DNA from: Actinomycetota bacterium
Lineage (GTDB): Bacteria; Actinomycetota; Acidimicrobiia; Acidimicrobiales; Ilumatobacteraceae
Reading direction: 5' to 3'
NCBI GenBank assembly: GCA_963169665.1
Contig: CAUJET010000039.1
Coordinates: forward strand, 1 to 64,000
Length of the DNA: 64,000 nucleotides
Under the pieces are notes generated by a model that saw only the letters and a list, made by a program, of their open reading frames with translations, did not search any database and was not told the DNA's origin. Position numbers and translations under genes: made by a program. Within the stretch, counting starts at the first letter, position 1; every line of letters starts with the position of its first letter. Of this stretch, positions 28,650 through 38,199 are shown piece after piece.

Positions 28650-29921
28650 ATGGATTTCGATCTGCCGCAGGAACTGTCCGACTATCTCGTCGAGCTCGAC
28701 GACTTCATCGAGCGGGTGATCAAGCCGCTCGAGAACGCCGATGACAACGTCCGCTTCTTCGACCACCGTCGTGAGGACGCCCGCACCGACTGGGACAACC
28801 AGGGCCTCCCGAACGAGGAGTGGGAGCAGCTGCTCGGCAAGGCCCGGCGCCTCGCCGACGAGGCGGGCCACTACCGCTATCCGCTGTCGGAGCAGTACGG
28901 CGGCCGCAACGGCACCAACCTCGGCATGGCCGTCATCCGCGAGCACTTCGCCCGGAAGGGCCTCGGCCTCCACAACGACCTGCAGAACGAGCACTCGATC
29001 GTGGGCAACAACGTCGGCCTGCTGCTGATGATCGCCTACGGCACCGACGAGCAGAAGGCCGAGTGGATCGACGACCTCGCCGAGGGACGCAAGGGCTTCG
29101 CGTTCGGCATCACCGAACCGAACCACGGCAGCGACGCCACCCACATGGAGACCACCGCGGTCCGCGACGGCGACGAGTGGATCATCAACGGCGAGAAGAC
29201 GTGGAACACCGGCATCCACAGGGCGCAGTACGACATGATCATGGCGCGCACCAGTGGCAAGGCGGGCGACGGCGGCGGCATCACCGCGTTCCTGGTCCCG
29301 ACCAAGAGCCCCGGGTTCGAGATCCTCGAGTACCTGTGGACGTTCAACATGCCCACCGACCACGCGCACATCCGGCTCACCGATGTGCGGGTGCCGCACA
29401 GCGCGATCTTCGGCGGCGAGGGCAAGGGCCTCCAGGTCGTGCAGCACTTCTTCAACGAGAACCGCATCCGTCAGGCCGCCTCGAGCCTCGGCGCCGCGCA
29501 GTACTGCATCGACGAGTCGGTGAAGTACGCGAAGGAGCGCAAGCCGTTCGGCAAGCCGCTCGCCAGCAACCAGGCGATCCAATTCCCGCTCGTCGAGCTG
29601 CAGACGCAGTGCGAGATGCTCCGCGCCCTCATCCACAAGACCGCCTGGTCGATGGACAAGTACGGCGCCTTCAGCCAGAGCGACAAGGTCTCGATGTGCA
29701 ACTACTGGGCCAACCGGCTCTGCTGCGAGGCCGCCGACCGGGCGATGCAGGTGCACGGCGGCATGGGCTACAGCCGCCACAAGTCGTTCGAGCACATCTA
29801 CCGCCACCACCGCCGCTACCGCATCACCGAGGGCGCCGAGGAGATCCAGATGCGCCGCGTGGCGGGCTACATGTTCGGCTTCATGAGCCAACAAGCGCCC
29901 AAGGGTGTCACGGAGAGCTGA
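28650..29921 (+). CDS. Acyl-CoA dehydrogenase (type A, copy 1)
   Basis: 423 residues from the ATG at 28650, chosen because the near-identical copy at 34897 starts with the same MDFDLPQEL; an ATG 12 bases upstream is also possible. FAD/substrate motifs FGITEPNHGSDATHMETTA and WIINGEKTWNTGIH are present, and the C-terminus has GGMGYSRHKSFEHIYRHHRRYRITEGAEEIQMRR with the Glu-Gly-Ala-Glu-Glu loop that carries the usual catalytic Glu. It pairs with the type B dehydrogenase 51 bases downstream, which suggests a two-subunit enzyme of the kind known from steroid side-chain degradation. Confidence 0.9.
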   Translation: MDFDLPQELSDYLVELDDFIERVIKPLENADDNVRFFDHRREDARTDWDNQGLPNEEWEQLLGKARRLADEAGHYRYPLSEQYGGRNGTNLGMAVIREHFARKGLGLHNDLQNEHSIVGNNVGLLLMIAYGTDEQKAEWIDDLAEGRKGFAFGITEPNHGSDATHMETTAVRDGDEWIINGEKTWNTGIHRAQYDMIMARTSGKAGDGGGITAFLVPTKSPGFEILEYLWTFNMPTDHAHIRLTDVRVPHSAIFGGEGKGLQVVQHFFNENRIRQAASSLGAAQYCIDESVKYAKERKPFGKPLASNQAIQFPLVELQTQCEMLRALIHKTAWSMDKYGAFSQSDKVSMCNYWANRLCCEAADRAMQVHGGMGYSRHKSFEHIYRHHRRYRITEGAEEIQMRRVAGYMFGFMSQQAPKGVTES

Positions 29922-29972
29922 GCTGACGACCGGCACCTGCCGGTCGTCCAACGAGTGAAAGAAGGTACCGAT

Positions 29973-31295
29973 ATGGCTGGTGGTGCGCTGAAGACGGCGA
30001 GCATGGACGACTTCGACCTGCGGATGTCGGAAGGGGTGCGTCCGCTGTATGAGGCCGTGAAGAAGTTCATCGCCGAGGAGGTCGAGCCGATCACCGAGGA
30101 GTTCTACCGACTCGGCGAGAACCGGGCCGATCGCTGGAGTTGGGCGCCTGGTCAGCTCGAGCTGCTCGAGGGAGCGAAGGCCAAGGCCCGCGAGCTCGGG
30201 TTGTGGAACTTCTTCCTGCCGAACGCCGAGACCGGCGTGGGCCTGTCGAACCTCGACTACGCATACATCGCGGTCGAGCTCGGTAAGAACCGGCTCGCGT
30301 CGGAGTGCCTCAACTGCTCCGCACCCGACACCGGCAACATGGAGGTGCTCGAGCGGGTCGGCACGCCCGAGCAGAAGGAGCAATGGCTCGAGCCGCTCCT
30401 GAACGGCAAGATCCGGTCGGCGTACGCGATGACCGAGCCCGGCATCATGAGCTCCGACGCGAAGCAGATCCAGACCCGCGCCGAACTCGACGGCGACGAG
30501 TGGGTGATCAACGGCGAGAAGTTCTACATCTCCGGCGCCGGCGATCCGCGCTGCAAGATCATGATCGTCATGGTGCGCACGAACCCCGACGCCGACACGT
30601 ACAAGCAGCAGTCGCAGATCCTCGTGCCCATGGACACCCCTGGCGTCGAGATCGTCGGCGCGATGGACGTGTTCGGCAACGACGACGCCCCCCACGGCCA
30701 CATGCACCTGCGCTTCACCGACGTGCGCGTGCCCAAGAGCAATGTGCTGTGGGGCGAGGGCAAGGGCTTCGAGATCAGCCAGGTCCGCCTCGGCCCCGGC
30801 CGCATCCACCACTGCATGCGCTCCATCGGCGCGGCGGAGAAGGCGATCGAGATGATGGTCGACCGCGGCCTCAGTCGCGAGGGCTTCGGCAAGAAGCTGA
30901 TCAACCTCGGCAAGAACATGGAGGTGATCAGCCGGGCCCGCATCGAGGTCGAGGCCATGCGCCTCATGGTGCTGCGTGCCGCCAAGGCGATGGACACCCT
31001 CGGCAACGCCGAGGCCCGGGTGTGGGTGAGTGCCGTCAAGGCGATGGTGCCCGAGAAGTGCTGCGACATCATCGACGAGGCCATCCAGATGCACGGCGCC
31101 GCCGGGATCTCGCACTGGTTCCCGCTCGCCGACATGTGGCACAGCCAGCGCACCCTGCGCCTGGCCGACGGTCCCGACGAGGTGCACCACCAGGTCGTGG
31201 GTCGCGCCGAGGCCAAGAGCCGCGAGAGCGATCGTGCCGCGGGCATCACGAGCAGCCCCAACCTCTCGAAGGGCCGCGTCTTCACCGGACCCTGA
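29973..31295 (+). CDS. Acyl-CoA dehydrogenase, ACAD10/11-like (type B, copy 2)
   Basis: 440 residues from the ATG at 29973 (an ATG at 29955 would add six residues not present in the copy at 10917). Same motifs as that copy: AYAMTEPGIMSSDA, YISGAGDPRCK, ADGPDEVHHQV. Codon use is GC3-rich like the neighbours, unlike copy 1. It is the third gene of the cyclase-ACAD-ACAD operon and ends before a hairpin at 31324. Confidence 0.91.
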   Translation: MAGGALKTASMDDFDLRMSEGVRPLYEAVKKFIAEEVEPITEEFYRLGENRADRWSWAPGQLELLEGAKAKARELGLWNFFLPNAETGVGLSNLDYAYIAVELGKNRLASECLNCSAPDTGNMEVLERVGTPEQKEQWLEPLLNGKIRSAYAMTEPGIMSSDAKQIQTRAELDGDEWVINGEKFYISGAGDPRCKIMIVMVRTNPDADTYKQQSQILVPMDTPGVEIVGAMDVFGNDDAPHGHMHLRFTDVRVPKSNVLWGEGKGFEISQVRLGPGRIHHCMRSIGAAEKAIEMMVDRGLSREGFGKKLINLGKNMEVISRARIEVEAMRLMVLRAAKAMDTLGNAEARVWVSAVKAMVPEKCCDIIDEAIQMHGAAGISHWFPLADMWHSQRTLRLADGPDEVHHQVVGRAEAKSRESDRAAGITSSPNLSKGRVFTGP

Positions 31296-31323
31296 TCGAT
31301 CCGGGAGCCGCACCAGGTTCACC

Positions 31324-31351
31324 GATGGCCCGCCGGCAACGGCGGGCCATC
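31324..31351 (+). terminator. Hairpin terminator after the cyclase-ACAD operon
   Basis: GATGGCCCGCCG and CGGCGGGCCATC form a perfect 12-base stem with a GCAA tetraloop. It is nearly the same hairpin as the one following the type B copy at 12290. Confidence 0.7.
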
Positions 31352-31392
31352 GCTGCGTCCGAGGTCCGCATCGGCAGAAATCGACCGGCAGC

Positions 31393-31398
31393 TACGAT
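31393..31398 (+). promoter_or_regulatory. Leaderless promoter -10 box (TACGAT)
   Basis: TACGAT is followed after six bases by the ATG at 31405 of the glycosyltransferase. It starts 42 bases after the upstream hairpin. Confidence 0.6.
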
Positions 31399-31404
31399 CC
31401 GCGA

Positions 31405-32691
31405 ATGGCGAAGACCTTCCTGTTCATGCCCGAGAGCGCATACGGGCCCACGAACAACTGCATCGGCATCGGCAACGAACTGCGTCGTCGCGGCCATCGC
31501 GTCGTGTTCGCCGCGGAGGCCTCGTGGGAGGGCCGGCTCGAGACGCTCGGCTTCGTCGAGGACCTCGTCGACCTGTCCGAGCCGCCGCCCGCCGATGCGC
31601 CCGAGCAGTCGGCCGGCCAGTTCTGGACCGACTTCATCCGCGACACCGCGCCCGAGTTCCGCAAGCCGACGATCGAGCAGCTCACCACGTTCGTGCAGCC
31701 CACGTGGCAGGCGCTGATCGACGGGGCGATGTACTGCGAGCCGCAGCTGCGCGAGATCGTCGCCCGCCAGCGTCCCGACGTGATCATCGAGGACAACGTG
31801 AACTGCTTCCCGGCGCTGCTCACCGGCGGTGTGCCGTTCGTGCGCATGGCGAGCTGCAACCCGTTGGAGGTGCGCGGCCCCGACGTGCCGCCGGTGTTCA
31901 GCGGCTACGCCAGCGACGACCGCACGGGATGGGACGAGTTCCGTGCCGAGTACGACCGGACGCATCGGCCGATGTGGCAGGCCTACGACGAGTGGGTGCG
32001 CTCGTGCGGCGCCCCCGGTCTGCCCGACCTCGACTTCATCCACACGAGCGAGCACCTGAACCTGTACCTGTACCCGGAGGTGGTCGACTACACGGCCCGC
32101 CGTCCGCTCGACCGCACCTGGACCCGGCTCGATTCGTCGGTGCGCGCCACCGACCAGGCGTTCGAGGTGCCCGAGCAGCTCCGCGACGGCGAGGGGTCGC
32201 TCATCTACCTGTCCCTCGGTTCGCTCGGCTCGGCCGACGTCGACCTGATGCGCCGACTGGTCGACGTGCTCGGCCGCACGAAGCATCGCTACATCGTGAG
32301 CAAGGGTCCGCAGGCCGACGAGTACGAGCTCGCCGACAACATGTGGGGCGCCCAGCAGGTGCCGCAGACCAACGTGCTGCCCCTCGTCGATCTGGTGATC
32401 ACCCACGGCGGCAACAACACCACGACGGAGAGCTTCCACTTCGGCAAGCCGATGATCGTCCTGCCCTTGTTCTGGGACCAGTACGACAACGCACAGCGGG
32501 TCCACGAGACCGGCTTCGGCATCCGGCTCCGCACGTACGAGTTCAGCGACGACGAGCTCACCGGGGCCATCGACGGCCTGCTCGCCGACTCGGCGCTACG
32601 AGCCCGGCTCGCCGACATCGGTACGGCCATCCGCGCCCGCTCGGGTGTCGAGCGGGCCGCCACGGCGCTCGAAGCGGTCGCCGCCGGCTGA
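31405..32691 (+). CDS. GT1-family (UGT/MGT-like) glycosyltransferase
   Basis: 428 residues, two Rossmann domains of the GT-B fold. The C-terminal nucleotide-sugar signature is THGGNNTTTESFHFGKPMIVLPLFWDQYDNA, typical of UDP-glucuronosyl/macrolide glycosyltransferases; LIYLSLGSLGS precedes it. It transfers a sugar to a small lipophilic acceptor or lipid. The preceding genes degrade an organic acid, but a hairpin and an independent leaderless promoter separate it from them. Confidence 0.88.
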   Translation: MAKTFLFMPESAYGPTNNCIGIGNELRRRGHRVVFAAEASWEGRLETLGFVEDLVDLSEPPPADAPEQSAGQFWTDFIRDTAPEFRKPTIEQLTTFVQPTWQALIDGAMYCEPQLREIVARQRPDVIIEDNVNCFPALLTGGVPFVRMASCNPLEVRGPDVPPVFSGYASDDRTGWDEFRAEYDRTHRPMWQAYDEWVRSCGAPGLPDLDFIHTSEHLNLYLYPEVVDYTARRPLDRTWTRLDSSVRATDQAFEVPEQLRDGEGSLIYLSLGSLGSADVDLMRRLVDVLGRTKHRYIVSKGPQADEYELADNMWGAQQVPQTNVLPLVDLVITHGGNNTTTESFHFGKPMIVLPLFWDQYDNAQRVHETGFGIRLRTYEFSDDELTGAIDGLLADSALRARLADIGTAIRARSGVERAATALEAVAAG

Positions 32692-32807
32692 GCGACGACC
32701 GGGGTCACTGCCGGATCACGGCCCTGGTCGCGCCCCCCGATCTGGACGATTCTTCGGGTTGGATCGATTCCCGAACTCGACGCTGCTTCCGACGGCCGCC
32801 CGGCCCC

Positions 32808-32813
32808 TACAGT
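32808..32813 (+). promoter_or_regulatory. Leaderless promoter -10 box (TACAGT)
   Basis: TACAGT is followed after six bases by a GTG at 32820. The box is what favours this GTG over the ATG at 32871 as the kinase start. Confidence 0.55.
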
Positions 32814-32819
32814 GGCCAC

Positions 32820-34262
32820 GTGGCAGAGGTCGGGGAGTGGCCGTCGCCCGGTCCGGGAGCCGGCGACACGATGGGCGGTCTCGACCGACGACGCGTCGCC
32901 CTGCTCCTGTCGGCGCGCTACGGGGCGATGATCGCCATGGCGGCCAGCATGGTGGTCGCCGCCTTCCTGTACCCGCAGGACGAGGGCGGCACGATCGTGT
33001 GGCTGACCGTCCGCGTCGTCGTCTCGCTCGGGATGATCGCCGCGTACATCCATGTCGAACGAGACGCCACCGCCGATCCGGCCCGCTCGATCACCAAGTT
33101 CTCGATCATCACGGGGTTCGGTGGCGTCGCCTGGGGCCTGCTGCCCGTGCTCGTGCGACCCGAGCAACCCGAGTGGCAGGCGATCATGCTGTTCGCGCTG
33201 GTGGGCAGCATGAGCGTGCTCGCCTCCGGTTGCTCGCCCGACCGCCGTGCGTTCCTGTCGGGGGCCCTTCCCGAGGTGTCGATCGGCCTGATCGGCTTCG
33301 CCACCTTCGACGGCAGCTACTCCGTCGTGCTGTGCCTGTCGCTCGTGCTGGCCGCGGTCTACGCCTACGTGATCTTCGCCGAGTCGAACCGCGTCCTCAT
33401 TGCCTCGTTCGAGGCGGATCTGAAGAACGAGAACCTGGTGGTCGATCTCGAGCAGCACCGGGCCGACCTGCACGAGATCAACGAGCGTCTCCACGCCCTC
33501 GTCGAACGGCAGTCGATGACGCTCGAGGAACGCGACGCACTCATCGCCGCGGTGTCGCACGATCTGCGATCGCCGCTGGCGGCGGTGTCGCTGATGTCGC
33601 AGACCCTCGCACAGCGGAGCTCGATGATGACCGAGGACCAGCGCCGCGAGATGGCCGAGCGGATCAGCGCCGATGCACGGCACACGGTGGAGGTGCTCGC
33701 CGATCTCGCGTCGGCCCAGCGGCTCAAGGTGCAGGACGTGGCCGCCACCCGCAGCCCGGTCGACCTCTCGGCGCTCGTCGACGCCGTGGTGCGGGCGCAT
33801 CCGACCGAGACCCATCGTGTCCGTCGGGGCGAGGTCGACGTCGGCGACGGACCGGTGACCGCCGATCGTGTGCTGGTGAGTCGCATCCTGGAGAACCTCG
33901 TCGCCAATGCGATCAAGCACACCCCGCCCGGCACCGAGGTGGTCGTGGGCGCCTGCCGATCGGGCAGCGACGTCCTGGTGCACGTCGACGACGACGGGCC
34001 CGGACTGCCCGAACCGATCCAGGAGACCGTGTTCGACGCCTACGTGCGCGGCGCCTCGGCGACGGTCCGCCCCGGCAGCGGGGTGGGTCTGTTCCTCGTG
34101 CGCACCTTCGCCCACCTCCACGGTGGACGGGCATGGTGGGAGCCGAGCTCCATCGGGGGTTCGCGGTTCGTGGTGTCGCTGCCCCAGACACCCCTCGACG
34201 ACACGGCGCCGGTCCTGCGCCCGAGCAGGTCGGCCGAGGCCACCTCGTCGGAGCGTCAGTAA
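32820..34262 (+). CDS. Orphan membrane sensor histidine kinase (HisKA)
   Basis: 480 residues from the GTG at 32820. About six hydrophobic segments (residues 25-200) form the sensor, a coiled-coil stretch follows (LKNENLVVDLEQHRADLHEINERLHALVERQ, read in two parts), then the H box VSHDLRSPLAAVSLMS, N box ENLVANAIKHTPPG, and G boxes HVDDDGPGLPE and GSGVGLFLVRTF. No response regulator lies nearby, so it is an orphan. The stop overlaps the convergent HD gene by seven bases. Confidence 0.9.
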   Translation: MAEVGEWPSPGPGAGDTMGGLDRRRVALLLSARYGAMIAMAASMVVAAFLYPQDEGGTIVWLTVRVVVSLGMIAAYIHVERDATADPARSITKFSIITGFGGVAWGLLPVLVRPEQPEWQAIMLFALVGSMSVLASGCSPDRRAFLSGALPEVSIGLIGFATFDGSYSVVLCLSLVLAAVYAYVIFAESNRVLIASFEADLKNENLVVDLEQHRADLHEINERLHALVERQSMTLEERDALIAAVSHDLRSPLAAVSLMSQTLAQRSSMMTEDQRREMAERISADARHTVEVLADLASAQRLKVQDVAATRSPVDLSALVDAVVRAHPTETHRVRRGEVDVGDGPVTADRVLVSRILENLVANAIKHTPPGTEVVVGACRSGSDVLVHVDDDGPGLPEPIQETVFDAYVRGASATVRPGSGVGLFLVRTFAHLHGGRAWWEPSSIGGSRFVVSLPQTPLDDTAPVLRPSRSAEATSSERQ

Positions 34263-34801
34263 CGCGGTCGGGCGAACACCTCGCGCACCAGCGGCTCGAA
34301 GTGGGCGAGCGGCTCGGTGTCGCCCTCGGGGTCGAACGCGATCTGGTCCCACTCGTCGGTGAACTGCTCGCACAGCGCGAACCAGGGCTCGTCGCGGAAC
34401 TGTTCGCGCAGGTCGGTGCGCATGCCGAAGTGGCCGTAGTAGTGACGGCCCTGGAAGTCCTGGTGGTTCTTGATCGTCTGGAACACGTCGGGGCGCACGT
34501 AGGGCTTGAGCATCTCGGCCGCGATCGCACCGTGGTTCGGCACGCTGATCGCCTTGCCGATGTCGTGGCACAGCGAGGCGACGATCACCTCGGCGTCCGC
34601 GCCGGCACGCTCGGCGAGCGTCGCCGTCTGCAGGCAGTGGGTGAGCTGGTCGGTGGCGAAGCCGTCGGTGATGTCCGACAACGACTCGAGCAGCATCAGG
34701 ATGCGGTCGGCGACGCGGCCCTGGTTGCGGCTGGTCTCGGCTCCGATGGTGGCCCACTCCTCGGCGGTCGACTGGTCCATGCGCGTGAACGTTGCGGTCA
34801 T
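34256..34801 (-). CDS. HD-domain oxygenase-like protein (PhnZ/TmpB family paralogue)
   Basis: 181 residues. The order of metal ligands is His in DQLTHCLQTAT, His-Asp in LCHDIGKA, His in VPNHGAIAAEML, His in IKNHQDFQGRHYYGH, and Asp in WDQIAFD, matching the protein at 43179 and the mixed-valent di-iron oxygenases of phosphonate degradation. Here the HD motif reads HDIGK, with the Lys seen in HD phosphohydrolases, whereas the protein at 43179 reads HDIGD, so its activity may differ. No dioxygenase partner is beside it. It diverges from an acyl-CoA dehydrogenase with an inverted repeat between them. Confidence 0.75.
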   Translation of the reverse strand: MTATFTRMDQSTAEEWATIGAETSRNQGRVADRILMLLESLSDITDGFATDQLTHCLQTATLAERAGADAEVIVASLCHDIGKAISVPNHGAIAAEMLKPYVRPDVFQTIKNHQDFQGRHYYGHFGMRTDLREQFRDEPWFALCEQFTDEWDQIAFDPEGDTEPLAHFEPLVREVFARPRY

Positions 34802-34820
34802 CCCGCCAGTCTCTCACGTG

Positions 34821-34834
34821 GGGACCAAGGTCCC
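34821..34834. promoter_or_regulatory. Inverted repeat GGGACC-AA-GGTCCC in a divergent promoter region
   Basis: A perfect six-base dyad with a two-base centre, extended imperfectly by CACGTG on the left and GTGG on the right. It sits between the HD gene (34801) and the type A dehydrogenase (34897). A dimeric regulator could bind here. Confidence 0.4.
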
Positions 34835-34896
34835 GTGGCCGTGCTGCCGGTCCGTCCGGCTCGTCCCGACCCGCCGTCGGGGAGAATGCTCACGGC

Positions 34897-36165
34897 ATGG
34901 ATTTCGACCTGCCGCAGGAACTGTCCGACTATCTCGTCGAGCTCGACGAGTTCATCGAGCGGGTGATCAAGCCGCTCGAGAACGCCGATGACAACATCCG
35001 GTTCTTCGACCACCGTCGTGAGGACGCCCGCACCGACTGGGACAACCAGGGCCTGCCGAACGAGGAGTGGGAGCAACTGCTGGTCAAGGCCAAGCGCCTC
35101 GCCGACGAGGCCGGCCACTACCGGTATCCGCTGTCGGAGGAGTACGGCGGCCGCAACGGCACCAACCTCGGCATGGCCGTGATCCGCGAGCACTTCGCCC
35201 GCAAGGGACTGGGCCTGCACAACGACCTCCAGAACGAGCACTCGATCGTGGGCAACAACGTCGGCCTGCTGCTGATGATCGCCTACGGCACCGACGAGCA
35301 GAAGGCGGAGTGGATCGACGACCTCGCCGAGGGCCGCAAGGGATTCGCGTTCGGCATCACCGAGCCGAACCACGGCAGCGACGCGACGCACATGGAGACC
35401 ACCGCCGTCCGCGACGGCGACGAGTGGATCATCAACGGTGAGAAGACCTGGAACACCGGCATCCACAAGGCGCAGTACGACATGATCATGGCGCGCACCA
35501 GTGGCAAGGCCGGCGACGGCGGCGGCATCACCGCGTTCCTGGTCCCGACCAAGAGCCCTGGCTTCGAGATCCTCGAGTACCTGTGGACGTTCAACATGCC
35601 CACCGACCACGCCCACATCCGCCTCACCGACGTGCGGGTACCCCACGCCGCGATCTTCGGTGGTGAGGGCAAGGGCCTGCAGGTCGTGCAGCACTTCTTC
35701 AACGAGAACCGCATCCGCCAGGCCGCCTCGAGCCTGGGTGCCGCGCAGTACTGCATCGACGAGTCGGTGAAGTACGCGAAGGAGCGCAAGCCGTTCGGCA
35801 AGCCGCTCGCCAGCAACCAGGCGATCCAGTTCCCGCTGGTCGAGCTGCAGACCCAGTGCGAGATGCTGCGCGCGCTCATCCACAAGACCGCCTGGTCGAT
35901 GGACAAGTACGGCGCGTTCAGCCAGAGCGACAAGGTGTCGATGTGCAACTACTGGGCCAACCGGCTGTGCTGCGAGGCAGCCGACCGGGCGATGCAGGTG
36001 CACGGCGGCATGGGCTACAGCCGCCACAAGTCGTTCGAGCACATCTACCGTCACCATCGTCGCTACCGCATCACCGAGGGCGCCGAGGAGATCCAGATGC
36101 GCCGGGTGGCGGGCTACATGTTCGGCTTCATGAGCCAGCAGGCCCCGAAGGGTGTGGACGCGTGA
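34897..36165 (+). CDS. Acyl-CoA dehydrogenase (type A, copy 2)
   Basis: 422 residues. It differs from the protein at 28650 at seven positions by eye plus the last residues (GVDA instead of GVTES). All catalytic motifs are the same, including EGAEEIQMRR. Here the partner is not a type B dehydrogenase: a Baeyer-Villiger monooxygenase starts inside its last codons (GTGA overlap). The ATG is fixed by the shared N-terminus; the ribosome site is weak. Confidence 0.91.
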   Translation: MDFDLPQELSDYLVELDEFIERVIKPLENADDNIRFFDHRREDARTDWDNQGLPNEEWEQLLVKAKRLADEAGHYRYPLSEEYGGRNGTNLGMAVIREHFARKGLGLHNDLQNEHSIVGNNVGLLLMIAYGTDEQKAEWIDDLAEGRKGFAFGITEPNHGSDATHMETTAVRDGDEWIINGEKTWNTGIHKAQYDMIMARTSGKAGDGGGITAFLVPTKSPGFEILEYLWTFNMPTDHAHIRLTDVRVPHAAIFGGEGKGLQVVQHFFNENRIRQAASSLGAAQYCIDESVKYAKERKPFGKPLASNQAIQFPLVELQTQCEMLRALIHKTAWSMDKYGAFSQSDKVSMCNYWANRLCCEAADRAMQVHGGMGYSRHKSFEHIYRHHRRYRITEGAEEIQMRRVAGYMFGFMSQQAPKGVDA

Positions 36166-38132
36166 CGGGTCCGGCATCGGGCCTCGACGTCACCGCCTCG
36201 CCCAGCCCGTTCCTGCACGGGGTGGTGCCGATCACCGAGACCGACGACGAGATCCGCGCCGCGCTCGAGCAGGCGGAGCTGCCGCCCCTGCTGCCGGCAC
36301 TCGCGTACCTCACCGGCGACCTGTCATTGCTGGCGCCGCACCTGCAGCCCGACCCGCTGCTGATGTCGATGCCGCAGGGCGGCCTCACCGACGAGCAGCA
36401 GGCCGAGATCCGGGTGACGGCGCTGCGGGTGCTGGGCGCCTACCGCGACGGCGGGTGCCGACCCGCCCCGGTGCCGAGCGACGCCGAGCTGCAGCAGATC
36501 CTCGAGTACATCGTCGGCGGCGCGCCGATGGGGGAGTACCTGCCGCTGGTGGAGGAGGAACTCGCCTATCGGGGCGAGGACCGCCGCGCACCGGGATGGC
36601 ACCTCTCCGAGGTCGCGCCCGGCCGTTCGTTCCACGTGGTCATCATCGGCTCGGGCATGTCGGGGCTGCTGTCGGCGCACCGCCTGCAGCAGGCCGGTGT
36701 GTCGTTCACGATCCTCGACAAGAACGACGACGTCGGCGGTACGTGGCACGAGAGCGTCTACCCGGGCTGCCGCGTCGACAACCCGAACCACAACTACAGC
36801 TACTCGTTCGCGCAGCGCCACGACTGGCCGTTCCACTACTCGCCCCAGGGCGTGCTCGAGCAGTACTTCCGCGACTGCGCCGAGGCCTTCGGCGTGCGTC
36901 CCCACATCCGCTCCGGCAGCGCTGTGCAGTCGGCTGCCTGGAACGACGAGACCAAGCAGTGGACCGTGCACTACGTGCGCAACGGCGTCGCCGAGACCAT
37001 CACCGGCGATGCCGTCATCTCTGCTGTCGGCCAGCTGAACCGGCCGCTGTGGCCCACCATCGACGGCATCGCCGACTTCGGCGGCGAGTACTTCCACTCG
37101 GCCGAGTGGCGCCACGACCTCGACCTCACCGGCAAGCGGGTCGCGGTCATCGGGACGGGCGCCAGCGCGCTCCAGTTCATCCCCGAGGTCGCGAAGGTCG
37201 CTGCACACGTGACCGTGTTCCAGCGCACGCCACCGTGGATCGCGCCGACGCCCGATTATCACGACGAGATCGCCCCCGGACTGCGCTGGCTCTACGGGCA
37301 CGTGCCCACCTACAGCGAGCTCAACCGGTTCGCCATCTTCTGGCGGATGGGCGACGGGGCGCTCGAGAGCGTGCGCGTCGACCCGAACTGGCAGGGCGAC
37401 GGTTCCTCGGTCAACGAGGTCAGCGAGTTCGGCAAGCAGATGCTGCTCGAGTACTACCGCGAGCAGTTCGCCGGTCGCCCCGACCTGTTGGAGAAGGTGA
37501 TCCCGAACTACCCGCCGGGCGCGAAGCGTGCGGTGCGCGACAACGGCATCTGGGCCACGACCCTCAAGCGCGACAACGTCGTGCTCCGCACCGACGGCAT
37601 CGCCAGCGTCGACGCGACCGGCGTGGCGATGGCCGACGGCTCGCACGTCGACGCCGATGTCATCATCTACGGCACCGGTTACCAGGCCTCGAAGTTCCTC
37701 ACGCCGATGCAGGTGACCGGTCAGGGCGGCGTCGACCTGCACGAGCAGTGGGCCGGCGATGCCCGCGCGTATCTCGGCGTATCGATCCCCGGCTTCCCGA
37801 ACTTCTGGTGCCTCTACGGCCCCAACACCAACATCGTCATCAACGGCAGCATCATCTACTTCAGCGAATGCGGCGTGCGGATGATCCTCGGCCTCGTGCG
37901 CGAGGTCCTCGCCAACGAGGCAGCCGCCATCGTCGTGAAGCGCGACGTGCACGACGAGTTCAACGCCGCGGTCGACGCTGAGAACCGGGCGATGGCGTGG
38001 GGCTGGAGCCCGGTGAACAGCTGGTACAAGAACGAGCACGGCCGCGTCGCCCAGAACTGGCCGTTCACGCTGCTCGAGTACTGGCGGCGCACCAAGCAGA
38101 TCGTCCCGGACGAGTTCGAACTGATCCGCTGA
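36162..38132 (+). CDS. Baeyer-Villiger-type flavin monooxygenase with N-terminal extension
   Basis: 656 residues from the GTG that overlaps the upstream stop. Residues 1-160 are a helical extension like that of 4-hydroxyacetophenone monooxygenase. The FAD site is IIGSGMSGLLSAHRLQQ followed by DVGGTWHES. The Baeyer-Villiger fingerprint F-x-G-x3-H-x3-W is FGGEYFHSAEW, and the NADPH site is VIGTGASALQF. It inserts oxygen next to a ketone to give an ester or lactone. Coupling to an acyl-CoA dehydrogenase suggests degradation of a cyclic ketone or side chain. Confidence 0.92.
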   Translation: MTGPASGLDVTASPSPFLHGVVPITETDDEIRAALEQAELPPLLPALAYLTGDLSLLAPHLQPDPLLMSMPQGGLTDEQQAEIRVTALRVLGAYRDGGCRPAPVPSDAELQQILEYIVGGAPMGEYLPLVEEELAYRGEDRRAPGWHLSEVAPGRSFHVVIIGSGMSGLLSAHRLQQAGVSFTILDKNDDVGGTWHESVYPGCRVDNPNHNYSYSFAQRHDWPFHYSPQGVLEQYFRDCAEAFGVRPHIRSGSAVQSAAWNDETKQWTVHYVRNGVAETITGDAVISAVGQLNRPLWPTIDGIADFGGEYFHSAEWRHDLDLTGKRVAVIGTGASALQFIPEVAKVAAHVTVFQRTPPWIAPTPDYHDEIAPGLRWLYGHVPTYSELNRFAIFWRMGDGALESVRVDPNWQGDGSSVNEVSEFGKQMLLEYYREQFAGRPDLLEKVIPNYPPGAKRAVRDNGIWATTLKRDNVVLRTDGIASVDATGVAMADGSHVDADVIIYGTGYQASKFLTPMQVTGQGGVDLHEQWAGDARAYLGVSIPGFPNFWCLYGPNTNIVINGSIIYFSECGVRMILGLVREVLANEAAAIVVKRDVHDEFNAAVDAENRAMAWGWSPVNSWYKNEHGRVAQNWPFTLLEYWRRTKQIVPDEFELIR

Positions 38133-38199
38133 CGATCACCGTTCCATCGTTCTGTTCGCACATCGTCTCGCTCGGCGAGAAGATGCACGACCTGAACCG

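Noticed and set aside
26820..31322. A 1500-codon open frame antisense to the cyclase and dehydrogenase genes
   Set aside because: It is a product of high GC content; its sequence is low-complexity His/Asp/Arg/Val and the sense strand carries clear enzymes.
32289..34817. Long antisense open frame over the histidine kinase
   Set aside because: Same composition effect; the kinase motifs lie on the plus strand and the antisense product has no domain.
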